From: an uncultured Pelagibacteraceae bacterium | GTDB lineage: Bacteria > Pseudomonadota > Alphaproteobacteria > Pelagibacterales > Pelagibacteraceae | NCBI GenBank assembly: GCA_902577625.1 | Contig: CACGZX010000009.1 | Span: 1-37,640 of the forward strand | DNA: 37,640 bases | Direction of reading: 5' to 3' | In this document: positions 15,973 through 25,354 of the stretch, piece after piece | How the letters are laid out: each line of letters starts with the position of its first letter | Position numbering within the stretch: the first letter of the stretch is position 1 | The notes under the pieces: generated by a model | Told to the model about the DNA's origin: nothing | What the model saw: the letters and a program-made list of their open reading frames with translations, nothing else | The model's database searches: none | Made by a program: the position numbers and the translations under genes

Positions 15973-16132
15973 TGGTTAATTAACAAAATTTAATTACTAG
16001 GGGATTATAATGAGAGTTAATATTTTAAATTTTATTTAAACGTTTATAGATAATTTAAATTACAAAATTATTTATTAATTGTTAAGGTTTAATGAATTTA
16101 TATATTAAGACTTATATATATTAGATTTAAAT

Positions 16133-16167
16133 AAAATACGTTCGATAAATTTAACCGAACGTATTTT
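16133..16167. terminator. Bidirectional terminator-like hairpin
   Basis: A perfect 12-base inverted repeat, AAAATACGTTCG and CGAACGTATTTT, with an 11-base loop. On the minus strand the stem is followed by a T-rich run, so it suits termination of the ppx-ppk transcript arriving from the right; it may also stop transcripts from the left. Confidence 0.75.
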
Positions 16168-16291
16168 GAGGGGTGCGTAATTCGAAAATTATCAGAAAAA
16201 TATGACAGAAAAATTAACTAATTATTTAATTTAAATTAAAATAATGTTACAAAAAAAATATCACTCAATTAAAAGTAGTATTAAATTTAAT

Positions 16292-17803
16292 TTATCTTGA
16301 ATTATTTGAGTAAATTACTCTTGGTTCTAAAAATAATTCTCTAGCAAGAGCTTTAAACCTTTTAGTAACCTGTTTTGAAATTATTTCTTGATGTTGGGAT
16401 GGAATTTTTAAAAATAAAGCATTACCTCTTTTATATAATTTAAACTCTTCAAGGAATATCGTGGATATCGAGGTCAATGATTGGGAAAATCTCAATGCTG
16501 CTCCCACTTGTTTGCTTGAAAAAATTTCATTATTATTCAAAAAAGTTAGGTATTCCATTTTTGGATTATATTTGATACTGCAGTAGCGCCAATAGCATGA
16601 CAAAGCTAATTGTATTCTTTCTTTATGTGTCAGTCTAAGTAACGGAGTGTTTATCGTTTCTTGAAATACTAATTCAGCTTTTTGAAATGCTCCTAAACCC
16701 CAATCCATATGACTTAATACACATGCCAAATATAATAATTTCTTATTAAAATGCTCATTGCCTTCAAAAACTGGCTGAATAAAATCATAATATTTTTTAT
16801 AATTCGATCCTAAATCACCTCTTTTTTTTGCAACATTTTCAAGTGCTTTATGAAAAATTTCTGAGTCTTTTACATCTTTAAAATAGTCAATTGATAAAGA
16901 ACCTTCACGCAAACCACTTATAGAACAAATTATATTTTTTGGATTTGTAACTCTCATAATTTCATCAAGTATAATGCAACTATAAGGTAAATAGGGTGTT
17001 CTAGATTTTGAAATATACTCAACTGTTTTAAGTTTAGATTTATTAAAAGATGAAATTTTTTCAACAAACTTAGATAAAACATTATTATCAATACTATATT
17101 GATGAATTATATGTACTGGATGATTGTTTTGAAAAAGATGTAATTTAAATAATGCTCGCCAAGTACCCCCAACTAAATATAAATTATTAAACTTCTTTTT
17201 TGAAAGCCATTTTTCATCTCTCAATAATTTTTTGATATATTTTGCTAAATTTCTTTTTTTAACTATAGGATTATTTAATAATCTTAAAACACCAAAAGGT
17301 AATGAGGTTTTATTAGTTACTATATTGTTTTCAACTCGGGCTAATTCCAAACTACCACCTCCAAGATCAGCGACTAATCCATCAACATTTTCAAAACCTA
17401 TTTTTACTCCCTCAGCTGAGCATTCAGCTTCTTCATCTCCTGACAATATATTAATCTTAGTTTTAAAAAGTTTTTCAACTTCATCAATAAATGGTTTTGT
17501 ATCAGTTGCTTCTCTTAAAACTGCTGTTGCAATGATTTTAAGATTTGTGATTTTTGAAACATTTAAAATTTCAGAGAATCTTTTTAAAACTTTTAAAGCA
17601 TATTCGGTACCAGTTCTGTGAAGTTTTTTGGATTTATCTAAATTTTTTCCAAGTTCACAAACTGCTTTTTCATTAAAAAAAGGCACACGAGAAGAACTGA
17701 AATCTTCATAAATTAGCATTCTTATAGAGTTTGATCCAATGTCTATTATAGCTAATTTTGCCTGTTTAAATTTTAAACTATTTTTACTTTTAATTACTTC
17801 CAC
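16292..17803 (-). CDS. ppx: Exopolyphosphatase, Ppx/GppA family
   Basis: A 503-residue protein. The N-terminal ASKHA domain shows LAIIDIGSNSIRMLIYE near residues 17-33 and DLGGGSLELARV near 147, which are the phosphate-binding loops of Ppx/GppA. The C-terminal half is an HD-like helical domain (YLACVLSHMDWGLGAFQK region). It removes terminal phosphate from polyphosphate or cleaves pppGpp. The start is GTG at 17803, overlapping ppk by 14 bases; ppk-ppx coupling is a familiar arrangement and favours the polyphosphate role. Confidence 0.9.
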   Translation of the reverse strand: MEVIKSKNSLKFKQAKLAIIDIGSNSIRMLIYEDFSSSRVPFFNEKAVCELGKNLDKSKKLHRTGTEYALKVLKRFSEILNVSKITNLKIIATAVLREATDTKPFIDEVEKLFKTKINILSGDEEAECSAEGVKIGFENVDGLVADLGGGSLELARVENNIVTNKTSLPFGVLRLLNNPIVKKRNLAKYIKKLLRDEKWLSKKKFNNLYLVGGTWRALFKLHLFQNNHPVHIIHQYSIDNNVLSKFVEKISSFNKSKLKTVEYISKSRTPYLPYSCIILDEIMRVTNPKNIICSISGLREGSLSIDYFKDVKDSEIFHKALENVAKKRGDLGSNYKKYYDFIQPVFEGNEHFNKKLLYLACVLSHMDWGLGAFQKAELVFQETINTPLLRLTHKERIQLALSCYWRYCSIKYNPKMEYLTFLNNNEIFSSKQVGAALRFSQSLTSISTIFLEEFKLYKRGNALFLKIPSQHQEIISKQVTKRFKALARELFLEPRVIYSNNSR

Positions 17804-19946
17804 TGTTAATCAATCTTAAGTGCAGTTGTTTAGGCTGCATTTTTAGTTTAGCTTTACCTCTTCCAGATAAGCTCGGATTATTCATAAAATATTCATGAGC
17901 TGAAAAGGAATCGATCTTACTATATTTAATTTTTTTATAATTACCATCAGCATTGAGCTCCCAGCTCTGATTAGTATCAAGATAATTTGCTAACATTATT
18001 TGATCTAAAATCTGTTCATGAACAGTTTCATTTTCAATTGGCACTAGAAGTTCTACTCTTCTATTTAAATTTCTTGGCATTAAATCAGCTGAAGAAATAT
18101 ATACTTTTGCATTTCTATTAGGCATTTTTTTTGAACCATTGCTAAAACAATAAATTCTAGAATGCTCTAAAAATCTTCCTATGATACTTTTTACAACTAT
18201 GTTTTCTGATCTATCTTTAACTCCTGGTCTTAAACAACAAACACCCCTAACAAATAAATGAATTTTTACACCAGCATTCGAAGCCTCATAAAATTTATCG
18301 ATAATTTCTGGATCTACTAATGAGTTCATTTTTGCCCAAATAGCTGCAAATTTTCCATTTTTAGAATTTTTAATTTCAGCATCAATATTTTCATTTAAGG
18401 TTTGCCTCATATTTACTGGCGAAATAGAAATTTTATTTAAATTTTTTGGTTTTGCGTATCCTGTTACATAATTAAAAAATTTCTCAACATCTGATGACAT
18501 TTTTTTATTACAACTGAATAAAGACAAATCAGTATAAATTTTAGCATTTACAGGATGATAATTGCCAGTTCCTAAATGAAAATAAGTTTGTATTTTACCT
18601 TGTTCTCTTCTTAAAACTAATGAAGATTTTGCATGAGTTTTATATTTGGCAAAACCATAAACAATTTGGACACCTACTTTTTCTAAACTTCTTGATAGTT
18701 GAATATTTGCTTCCTCATCAAATCTAGCTTTAATTTCAATTAAAGCGGTAACTGTTTTTCCATTTTCTGCAGCTGTTATTAAGGCTTTAACTATTGGTGA
18801 ATCTAGAGTTGTTCTATATAAAGTTTGTTTTATGGCTATAACTTTATTATCATTTGCTGCTTGGTTTAAAAATTCAATTACTGAGTCAAACGTTTCAAAA
18901 GGATGATGAACAACTAAATCTTTCTTTTTGATAGTTTCGAAAAAATTATCATTATATTCTTTTAATCTTTCAACTTCTCTAGGTGTAAAATGCTTAAATC
19001 TTAATTTTGGATTTTTTACTTTACATATTTGATCTATATCTTGAATTCCAACAAGGCCAGATACATCATAAATATAATCAGGATTTATTTCTAATTTATT
19101 TGTAATAAATTTTACCAATTCATTATCGCTATTTTCGAGAATCTCTAAACGAACAATATCACCTGTTCTACGTCTTTTTAAAGCCAATTCAAAAGATCTA
19201 ACTAAATCTTCAGCTTCTTCTTGAATCTCTACGTCGCTATCTCTAATTACTCTAAAAATCATTTTCTTTTCTAAATCATGATCTGGAAAAATTTCATTAG
19301 CAAAAAAACTTATTATGTCATCTAGAATAACAAATTTCTTATGATTTTTTGAAGACTCTATTTCAATAAATCTAGATAATGCTTTTGGTATTACTATTAT
19401 CGAGTTTAAAATCCTTTTTTTATTTTTTTTTCTTAATTTCATTACAAGTGCTCTTCCTTGATTGATTATAAATGGAAATGGGTGTGCAGGATCAATAGCT
19501 GATGGTGTTAATAAAGGATAAATCTCTTCTTTAAATATTTCTAGAAGTTTTTTTTTATCCTTAGTATTTAAATTAACAGGTTTTACTACACTGATATTAT
19601 TTTTTTTTAATCCCATAATCAGTTGAGTAAAAATCTTGTTCTGTTTTTTTAATAGATTCTTAGTTTCAAGCACTACCTCATCCATTTGTTCATCAGGTGT
19701 CAAACCATCAGAACTTAATGAGTCAACTTCTTGTTTTATTTGACTATATAATCCAGCAACTCGGACCATAAAAAATTCATCTAGATTAGAACCAGCAATT
19801 GATAAAAACTTTACTCTTTCATAAAGAGGATTTTCAATATTTTGCGCTTCTAGAAGTACTCTATCGTTGAATTTTAACCAAGAAAGCTCTCTATTTAGAT
19901 ATTTGGATTTCAGCTCTTCTTTATGTTGTTTTTTTAAAGCAGTCAT
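17790..19946 (-). CDS. ppk: Polyphosphate kinase 1
   Basis: A 718-residue PPK1, slightly longer than E. coli Ppk. It begins YLNRELSWLKFNDRVLLEAQ, the conserved N-terminal motif. FKHFTPREVERLKEYNDNFFETIKKKD and VHHPFETFDSV follow. YKTHAKSSLVLRRE holds the His that is autophosphorylated, and HLGTGNYHPVNAKIYTD is a further hallmark of the phospholipase-D-like C-terminal domains. It polymerises ATP phosphate into polyphosphate, a phosphorus store. Divergent from sixA with only 13 bases between starts, so its promoter overlaps coding sequence. Confidence 0.97.
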   Translation of the reverse strand: MTALKKQHKEELKSKYLNRELSWLKFNDRVLLEAQNIENPLYERVKFLSIAGSNLDEFFMVRVAGLYSQIKQEVDSLSSDGLTPDEQMDEVVLETKNLLKKQNKIFTQLIMGLKKNNISVVKPVNLNTKDKKKLLEIFKEEIYPLLTPSAIDPAHPFPFIINQGRALVMKLRKKNKKRILNSIIVIPKALSRFIEIESSKNHKKFVILDDIISFFANEIFPDHDLEKKMIFRVIRDSDVEIQEEAEDLVRSFELALKRRRTGDIVRLEILENSDNELVKFITNKLEINPDYIYDVSGLVGIQDIDQICKVKNPKLRFKHFTPREVERLKEYNDNFFETIKKKDLVVHHPFETFDSVIEFLNQAANDNKVIAIKQTLYRTTLDSPIVKALITAAENGKTVTALIEIKARFDEEANIQLSRSLEKVGVQIVYGFAKYKTHAKSSLVLRREQGKIQTYFHLGTGNYHPVNAKIYTDLSLFSCNKKMSSDVEKFFNYVTGYAKPKNLNKISISPVNMRQTLNENIDAEIKNSKNGKFAAIWAKMNSLVDPEIIDKFYEASNAGVKIHLFVRGVCCLRPGVKDRSENIVVKSIIGRFLEHSRIYCFSNGSKKMPNRNAKVYISSADLMPRNLNRRVELLVPIENETVHEQILDQIMLANYLDTNQSWELNADGNYKKIKYSKIDSFSAHEYFMNNPSLSGRGKAKLKMQPKQLHLRLINSGSN

Positions 19947-19959
19947 ATATTTAGATTTT

Positions 19960-20484
19960 ATGCATCAATTATACGTCATGAGACACGCAAAATCTAGTTG
20001 GGATGATTCAAGTATTAATGATTTTGATAGACCACTTAGTAAAAGAGGCAAGAAAAATGCAAAAATGATTTGTGAATTTTTTGTTAAAAAAAAATTTAAA
20101 TTTGATTATGCATTAATTTCGTCATCAAAAAGAACAAAAAAAACTTTTCAAATTTTATCTAAGAAAATTACTAAACCAAAAAAAGTTAATTTTTCAAAAG
20201 ATTTATATTTAGTTGATGAGAATATAATTATAAAAAAAATTAAAGAAATACCAAGTGAATATAAGTCAATTTTGGTTATAAACCATGAACCATCAGTAAA
20301 AAATTTAGTACGAAATCTTACAAAAAATCATAATACGAATAATTTTAAACTAATGAATTATAAATTCCCAACAGCATCATTTGCAGAAATTGAGTTTGAT
20401 ATTAAATCCTGGAATGAAGTTGAGAAAAAAGGAGTATTAAAAGAATTTATAAGGCCCAAAGATCTTCAAGATTCTAAAGAATAA
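19960..20484 (+). CDS. sixA: SixA-like phosphohistidine phosphatase
   Basis: A 174-residue histidine-phosphatase-superfamily protein. MRHAKSSWDD holds the catalytic RHx motif at residues 7-11, DFDRPLSKRGKKNAKMI follows, and VINHEPSVKNLV carries the second catalytic His. SixA removes phosphate from phosphohistidine proteins. I chose the ATG at 19960, which supplies the first beta-strand (HQLYVMRHA); longer upstream frames run through ppk in antisense. No ribosome site is obvious. The 3' end overlaps phoB by 19 bases in convergent orientation. Confidence 0.88.
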   Translation: MHQLYVMRHAKSSWDDSSINDFDRPLSKRGKKNAKMICEFFVKKKFKFDYALISSSKRTKKTFQILSKKITKPKKVNFSKDLYLVDENIIIKKIKEIPSEYKSILVINHEPSVKNLVRNLTKNHNTNNFKLMNYKFPTASFAEIEFDIKSWNEVEKKGVLKEFIRPKDLQDSKE

Positions 20485-21149
20485 CCAGCTGATCTCACTG
20501 TTCTAATTAAAGGTTTTGTATTTTGTATGTTAATTGCTTGTCTTAATCTTCTTATATGGACATCTACTGTTCTAGACTCAACATATATATCTTCCCCCCA
20601 AACATTATTTAGGAGTTGTTCTCTTGAATAAACTCTTTTTGGATTTTTGATAAAAAAATCTAATAATTTAAATTCAGTTGGACCTAAAGTAATTTCTTTA
20701 TCTTTTCTATAAACTCTTTTTGTAATCCGATCTATTTTTAAATCAGTAAATTCTACAATGTCTGATGATGATTGAGGCTTAGATCTTCTCAATAAAGATT
20801 TAATTCTAGCATTCAATTCTTTTTGACTAAAAGGTTTAGTTACATAATCATCTGCACCAGTATCAAATGCTTTTAATTTGTCTTCTTCCTCCCCTTTTGC
20901 AGTTAACATAATGACAGGAATATCATTAAACTTATTATTTTTTTTTAAATTTTTACAAATTTCAACACCAGATAATTCAGGTAACATCCAATCCATTAAT
21001 ATTAAATCTGGCTGTTTTAATTTTATTTGTTTAAGAGCATCTTCTCCATTTTCTGAATGACTAACTTTATAACCTTCTTTTTCAAGATTGTACTTTAACA
21101 AAGCAACAATTGATGCTTCATCTTCAGCTATGAAAACATGGGCTGACAT
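20466..21149 (-). CDS. phoB: Phosphate regulon response regulator PhoB
   Basis: A 227-residue OmpR/PhoB-type regulator. The receiver domain has acidic residues at 10-11 (EDEAS), the phosphoacceptor Asp 53 in LILMDWMLPELSG, and VTKPFSQ with the conserved Lys. The C-terminal winged helix (about 130-227) includes LGPTEFKLLDFFIKNPKRVYSREQLLNNVWG and the recognition segment RTVDVHIRRLRQAI. It activates Pho genes when phosphate is scarce. It is the last gene of the pst run, three bases after phoU, separated from its kinase gene phoR by the transporter. Confidence 0.95.
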   Translation of the reverse strand: MSAHVFIAEDEASIVALLKYNLEKEGYKVSHSENGEDALKQIKLKQPDLILMDWMLPELSGVEICKNLKKNNKFNDIPVIMLTAKGEEEDKLKAFDTGADDYVTKPFSQKELNARIKSLLRRSKPQSSSDIVEFTDLKIDRITKRVYRKDKEITLGPTEFKLLDFFIKNPKRVYSREQLLNNVWGEDIYVESRTVDVHIRRLRQAINIQNTKPLIRTVRSAGYSLES

Positions 21150-21152
21150 AGA

Positions 21153-21860
21153 TCATTTTTCTCCGGTTACAATTGGCTCGGTGCCCTTAGGTCTGTCGCC
21201 TTCTAAATACTCACCTTTAACTAAAAAATAAATTTGTTCTGCAACATTCGTAGTATGATCACCAATACGCTCAACGTTTTTGGTCACAAACAACAAGTGA
21301 GTTCCATCCTCTAAATTTTTTTCATTTTCTTTAAGATATTTTATAACTTCTTGCATACATAGATTTGTTAGATCATCTATTTGCTCATCACCTTCCCAAA
21401 CATTTACTGCCATTGGCGCAGATCTTTCTAGATAAGCGTCTAATGTTGATTTTAATTGTTTTTGAACATTGGTAGATAATCTATTTAATGAATCTACCAA
21501 GTTCTTTGGAAGATTTTCATTAAGCAAAAGTGTTCTCTTGGATATATTTTTTGCTAAATCGCCTATTCTTTCTAAATCTGAAGACATTTTCAAAGCCGTT
21601 ACTGTCTCTCTTAAATCAATTGCCATAGGTTGTCTCAAAGCAATTAAATTTACAACTTGTTGTTCAATCAAAGTTTCATATTTATCTATTTTTTCATCTT
21701 CTTTAATTACAGCTTCTGCAATATCGCTATTTCTTGTTGTAATGGCTTGAATTGCTTTACCCAAAGCTTCCTCACATGCACTTCCCATTTTAATGATATT
21801 AGCATTGAGATTTTTTAGTTCTTCTTCGTAAGATTTAACTGTATGTGGTGCTTCAGACAT
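21153..21860 (-). CDS. phoU: Phosphate signalling protein PhoU
   Basis: A 235-residue all-helical protein with two PhoU repeats. Motifs LRQPMAIDLRETVTALKMSSDLERIGDLAKNI (first repeat) and HLLFVTKNVERIGDHTTNVAEQIYFLVKG (second) carry the E/DxxxD metal-binding residues. PhoU connects the Pst transporter to the PhoR kinase, holding the regulon off when phosphate is plentiful. Its ATG forms TAATG with pstB and it is followed by phoB after three bases. Confidence 0.96.
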   Translation of the reverse strand: MSEAPHTVKSYEEELKNLNANIIKMGSACEEALGKAIQAITTRNSDIAEAVIKEDEKIDKYETLIEQQVVNLIALRQPMAIDLRETVTALKMSSDLERIGDLAKNISKRTLLLNENLPKNLVDSLNRLSTNVQKQLKSTLDAYLERSAPMAVNVWEGDEQIDDLTNLCMQEVIKYLKENEKNLEDGTHLLFVTKNVERIGDHTTNVAEQIYFLVKGEYLEGDRPKGTEPIVTGEK

Positions 21861-22615
21861 TATCCAAACCTCCCGGTTATATAGTCCTGGGTTTTTTTAT
21901 TATCAGGATTCTTAAATATTTTATCAGTAGATCCATGTTCTATCAATTGTCCTAAATGAAAAAAACCTGTATTTTGAGATACACGTGCCGCTTGAGCCAT
22001 AGAATGAGTTACAATTATTATTGTGTGCTCTTTTTTTAATTCATCAATCAATTCTTCAATTTGTGCTGTTGCTATAGGATCTAATGCTGAACAAGGCTCA
22101 TCCATTAATATAACTTCAGGTCTTACAGAAATTGCTCTAGCAATACAAAGTCTTTGTTGTTGCCCTCCAGATAATCCAGTTCCAGGTTCATGCAACCTAT
22201 CTTTTACCTCTTCCCATAGTGCAGCTTTTTTTAAGCTAGTTTCAACAATTTCATCCATTTCTTGTTTTGATTGAGCTATACCATGAATTGTTGGACCGTA
22301 AGATACATTTTCATATAAAGTTTTTGGGAAAGGATTAGGTTTTTGAAAAACCATACCAATTTTTTCTCTTAGTCTTACTACATCACAGCTTTTATCATTG
22401 ATATTAAAGTCATTAATTAAAATTTCTCCTTTAACACTACAGATATCAATTACATCATTCATTCTATTAAGACATCTTAGGAAAGTTGATTTACCACAAC
22501 CAGATGGACCAATTAATGCCGTTACTTGATTTTCCTCAATATCTAAACTTATATTAAAGAGTGCTTGTTTTTTTCCGTAAAAAACATCAACATCTTTTGC
22601 TTTAATCTTTATCAT
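21860..22615 (-). CDS. pstB: Phosphate ABC transporter, ATP-binding protein
   Basis: A 251-residue ABC ATPase with Walker [10 protein letters not shown] near residue 36, a PstB-typical [20 protein letters not shown] stretch, signature [14 protein letters not shown], and Walker [14 protein letters not shown]. It drives phosphate import. I chose the ATG at 22615: it starts [11 protein letters not shown], directly after the pstA stop, with GGAG inside the pstA end. The upstream in-frame TTG at 22636 reads the pstA tail in another frame and is less likely. Confidence 0.96.
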   Translation of the reverse strand: MIKIKAKDVDVFYGKKQALFNISLDIEENQVTALIGPSGCGKSTFLRCLNRMNDVIDICSVKGEILINDFNINDKSCDVVRLREKIGMVFQKPNPFPKTLYENVSYGPTIHGIAQSKQEMDEIVETSLKKAALWEEVKDRLHEPGTGLSGGQQQRLCIARAISVRPEVILMDEPCSALDPIATAQIEELIDELKKEHTIIIVTHSMAQAARVSQNTGFFHLGQLIEHGSTDKIFKNPDNKKTQDYITGRFG

Positions 22616-22616
22616 T

Positions 22617-23885
22617 TTAACTCCATTTTTTCTCAAACTTATGTCTTATTATTTGGGCAAATAAATTCATTATTATTAAAAAGCCAAGTAAGACCATTAT
22701 ACATGCTGAAACTTTTTCTACAAATCCCCTTTCAGCACTTTCAGCCCAAATATAAATTTGAACTGGTAAACTTGCAGCAGGATCCATAGGTGATCCAGGT
22801 ATCGTGTTAACAAAAGCAACCATTCCAATTAAAATTAGGGGTGCAGTTTCTCCTAAAGCTTGAGCTAAACCAATTATTGTTCCTGATAACGTACCAGGCA
22901 TAGAAAGAGGAACTGTATGATGCATTGTGGTTTGCATTCGACTTGCTCCCATAGCAAGTGCTGCCTCTCTTATACTTGGTGGAACCGCTTTTAAAGATGC
23001 TCTAGCAGCTATAATTATTGTTGGTAAAGTCATTAAGGACAAAGTGATACCTCCAACCAATGGGGTAGACCTTGGTAGTTGAAATATAGCTAATAAAACG
23101 CCTAACCCTAATAGACCAAAAACTATAGATGGAACTGCTGCTAAGTTATTTATATTTACTTCAATAAAATCAGTGAATCTATTTTTAGGGGCAAATTCTT
23201 CAAGATAGATTGCTGCTAGAACCGCTACAGGAAAAGCTATCATTAAACAAACAAGTATAGAAAAAATTGAGCCCATAAATGAACTTGCTATTCCAGCTAG
23301 TTCTGCTTCTCTTGAGTCAGCATTTGTAAAAAAGCTAATATTAAATTTACTTTCAACATTACCATTTGCAACAAGTTGATCAAAAATTTTTAGTTGATAA
23401 TCGCTTACTCTTCTTTGGTCTTCAGGTAAATCTCTTGGATAATTACCTTTAAAAACTTGATCTAAGTCATCAGATGCAGTTAGGTAAACTTCTTTGGTTT
23501 TTCCTAATAAATTTGGATCTTTTAATAATTCTTGTTTTATCTCTCTTTCAAAGAAATAAGAAACCATTCTTTTTAATTGATTTTGTTGATCCTCATTAGC
23601 GTTAGGGTCTAAATTCCACATTGATTGAAGTGCTATTTCGTAATAGTCCGCATCTTCGATATCTTGTTTTGTTGGATTTTCATCTAACATCATTAATTCA
23701 GCATCAAAATTTACTGGAACAATGAGCCAAGTTTTTTGAAAAGCTGAATAGCCAGTTGAAAAAATTTTGAAAATAAAGATTGTTAAAAATAAAAGTGCCA
23801 TAAAAATTGCACTTTGACCGTATAAGCGAAATCTCTGCTCAGCCTTGTATCTTTTATTTAATAATTGTTCTTTATTTTTATTCAT
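22617..23885 (-). CDS. pstA: Phosphate ABC transporter, permease PstA
   Basis: A 422-residue permease, well over the roughly 290 residues of E. coli PstA. After the first membrane helix (about 28-47) comes a polar region of around 145 residues, predicted periplasmic, matching the N-terminal extension (DUF3333, as I recall) found in alphaproteobacterial PstA. The transport core starts near residue 200, with the EAA-type loop [23 protein letters not shown] near 298. It pairs with PstC to form the channel. The ATG overlaps pstC by eight bases. Confidence 0.94.
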   Translation of the reverse strand: MNKNKEQLLNKRYKAEQRFRLYGQSAIFMALLFLTIFIFKIFSTGYSAFQKTWLIVPVNFDAELMMLDENPTKQDIEDADYYEIALQSMWNLDPNANEDQQNQLKRMVSYFFEREIKQELLKDPNLLGKTKEVYLTASDDLDQVFKGNYPRDLPEDQRRVSDYQLKIFDQLVANGNVESKFNISFFTNADSREAELAGIASSFMGSIFSILVCLMIAFPVAVLAAIYLEEFAPKNRFTDFIEVNINNLAAVPSIVFGLLGLGVLLAIFQLPRSTPLVGGITLSLMTLPTIIIAARASLKAVPPSIREAALAMGASRMQTTMHHTVPLSMPGTLSGTIIGLAQALGETAPLILIGMVAFVNTIPGSPMDPAASLPVQIYIWAESAERGFVEKVSACIMVLLGFLIIMNLFAQIIRHKFEKKWS

Positions 23886-25263
23886 ATTTCTCTCTATATT
23901 TTTTAACTACTCTTAAGGCCACAATATTTAAACAAAGCGTTACTAAAAATAATGACATACCTAAAGCAAAAGCAGCTTGCGTTTTTGGGTCACCAAAAGC
24001 TTGGTCACCAATTAGAATAACTACAATTTGAGCTGTAATTGTTGAAGTAGATTCTAATGGATTTAAAGTTAAATTAGCAGCTAAACCAGAGGCCATAACA
24101 ACTATCATTGTTTCTCCAATAGCTCTTGAAACACCAAGTAAAATAGATCCAACTATCCCCGGCAATGCTGCAGGAAAAATAACTCTCTTGATTGTTTCTG
24201 ATTTAGTTGCTCCCATAGCATAACTTCCATCTCTTAAACTTTGAGGTACACTTGTAATTACATCGTCGCTTAAACTTGAAATAAATGGTATGATCATAAT
24301 GCCCATTACCCCTCCTGCTGCTAAAGCACTTTCAGCTGAAACTTCAAGACCCATAGAGGTTCCTAATTCTTTTAAAAATGGGCCAACAGTTAGGGCAGCA
24401 AAAAAACCATAAACAACTGTTGGTATACCAGCTAAAATTTCAATTAAAGGTTTTGCGTATTGTCTAACTTTATATGATGCATATTCAGCTAAATAAATTC
24501 CACTCATTAATCCAATTGGGATAGCAACGCACATAGCAATAAATGCAATAAAAAATGTGCCTGCAAAAATAGGGACCGCTCCAAAAGTATCAGAATACAT
24601 TGACGGATCTAAAGCCTCAGAAGAATCTCTAACAAAAGCTTTTGCTGGATACCAGTGAGTTCCAAAGACAAAATCAAATAATGGAATTACTTTAAAAAAA
24701 TCTATAGTTTGAAATATAAGTGAGAAAACTATTCCAACAGTAGTTAATATTGCGGCTAATGAAGCTGTAAATAAAACTGCTTTCAAAAATTTTTCAACTG
24801 GTTCTCTTGTTCTAGAATTAGATGAAATTCTTTTATACGCATAAGCAACAGAGGCAATAATTGCAGATAATACTATAACAACTTTTGAACTTTGAGCTAT
24901 TGATCGAAGACTTAAATATTTTTCAGCTGAAGCTTCAATAAAAGGTGTAATTTCTCCAGTGAATTGACCTCGAGACAATGCTTTTGTTTTTTCGTATATT
25001 AAATTTAATTCATCATCAAGATAACCTTGATTTGAATAATCACTTAAAACTAATAGTTTTACAATTGTGGGCTCAAAAATTGCCCATAAAGAAAAAATTA
25101 TAAAGGCTGGTATTGCACACCAGATCGCAAGATAATAACCATAAAATTGAGGTAATGCAGTTAATCTTTTTTTGGTAGATTGAATTGTGTATGCTTTTTT
25201 ACGTCCAAAATAATAACTTGTGAAACCTAGAAGAACAATAAATGTAAACAATATTAAGTTCAA
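23878..25263 (-). CDS. pstC: Phosphate ABC transporter, permease PstC
   Basis: A 461-residue permease, longer than the 319-residue E. coli protein because of an N-terminal region with extra helices (about 3-20, 45-75 and 125-145) and a polar loop. The core contains GTFFIAFIAMCVAIPIGLMSGIYLAEYA and the EAA loop SVPQSLRDGSYAMGATKSET. The start is TTG at 25263, supported by a strong AAAGGAG five to six bases upstream. It lies 91 bases after pstS, with a terminator hairpin between them. Confidence 0.93.
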   Translation of the reverse strand: MNLILFTFIVLLGFTSYYFGRKKAYTIQSTKKRLTALPQFYGYYLAIWCAIPAFIIFSLWAIFEPTIVKLLVLSDYSNQGYLDDELNLIYEKTKALSRGQFTGEITPFIEASAEKYLSLRSIAQSSKVVIVLSAIIASVAYAYKRISSNSRTREPVEKFLKAVLFTASLAAILTTVGIVFSLIFQTIDFFKVIPLFDFVFGTHWYPAKAFVRDSSEALDPSMYSDTFGAVPIFAGTFFIAFIAMCVAIPIGLMSGIYLAEYASYKVRQYAKPLIEILAGIPTVVYGFFAALTVGPFLKELGTSMGLEVSAESALAAGGVMGIMIIPFISSLSDDVITSVPQSLRDGSYAMGATKSETIKRVIFPAALPGIVGSILLGVSRAIGETMIVVMASGLAANLTLNPLESTSTITAQIVVILIGDQAFGDPKTQAAFALGMSLFLVTLCLNIVALRVVKKYREKYE

Positions 25264-25300
25264 AGAATCTCCTTTATTGAGGACTTTACTCTTATTTTAA

Positions 25301-25330
25301 AAAAAAGGGGTCTAAAAAGACCCCCTTTTT
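25301..25330 (-). terminator. Intrinsic terminator after pstS
   Basis: On the minus strand a GC-rich stem (AGACCCC pairing with GGGGTCT, TTTT loop, one extra C on one arm), flanked by A and T runs, is followed by eight T residues: a classic intrinsic terminator. It lies between pstS and pstC, so read-through would give less permease than binding protein. Confidence 0.88.
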
Positions 25331-25354
25331 AATCATTTGTTAACTGACGAATAA

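Larger units (their letters stand above)
15924..16291. other. Non-coding spacer between convergent genes
   Basis: This 368-base stretch is the longest gene-free piece in the window. It holds the hairpins at 15939-15972 and 16133-16167 and a 9-codon reading frame at 16010-16039 (MRVNILNFI) preceded by TAGGGGATT, which resembles a ribosome site. The rest is AT-rich sequence in which I see no gene, tRNA or known riboswitch. Its right end is the 3' side of ppx. Confidence 0.7.

Noticed and set aside
16245..16260. TGTTACA near the 3' end of ppx as another Pho element
   Set aside because: The second half (TGTTAAAA at the right spacing) is missing and it lies behind the gene on that strand.
22616..22636. 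TTG at 22636 as the pstB start
   Set aside because: The ATG at 22615 directly follows the pstA stop, has GGAG at good distance and matches the family start.
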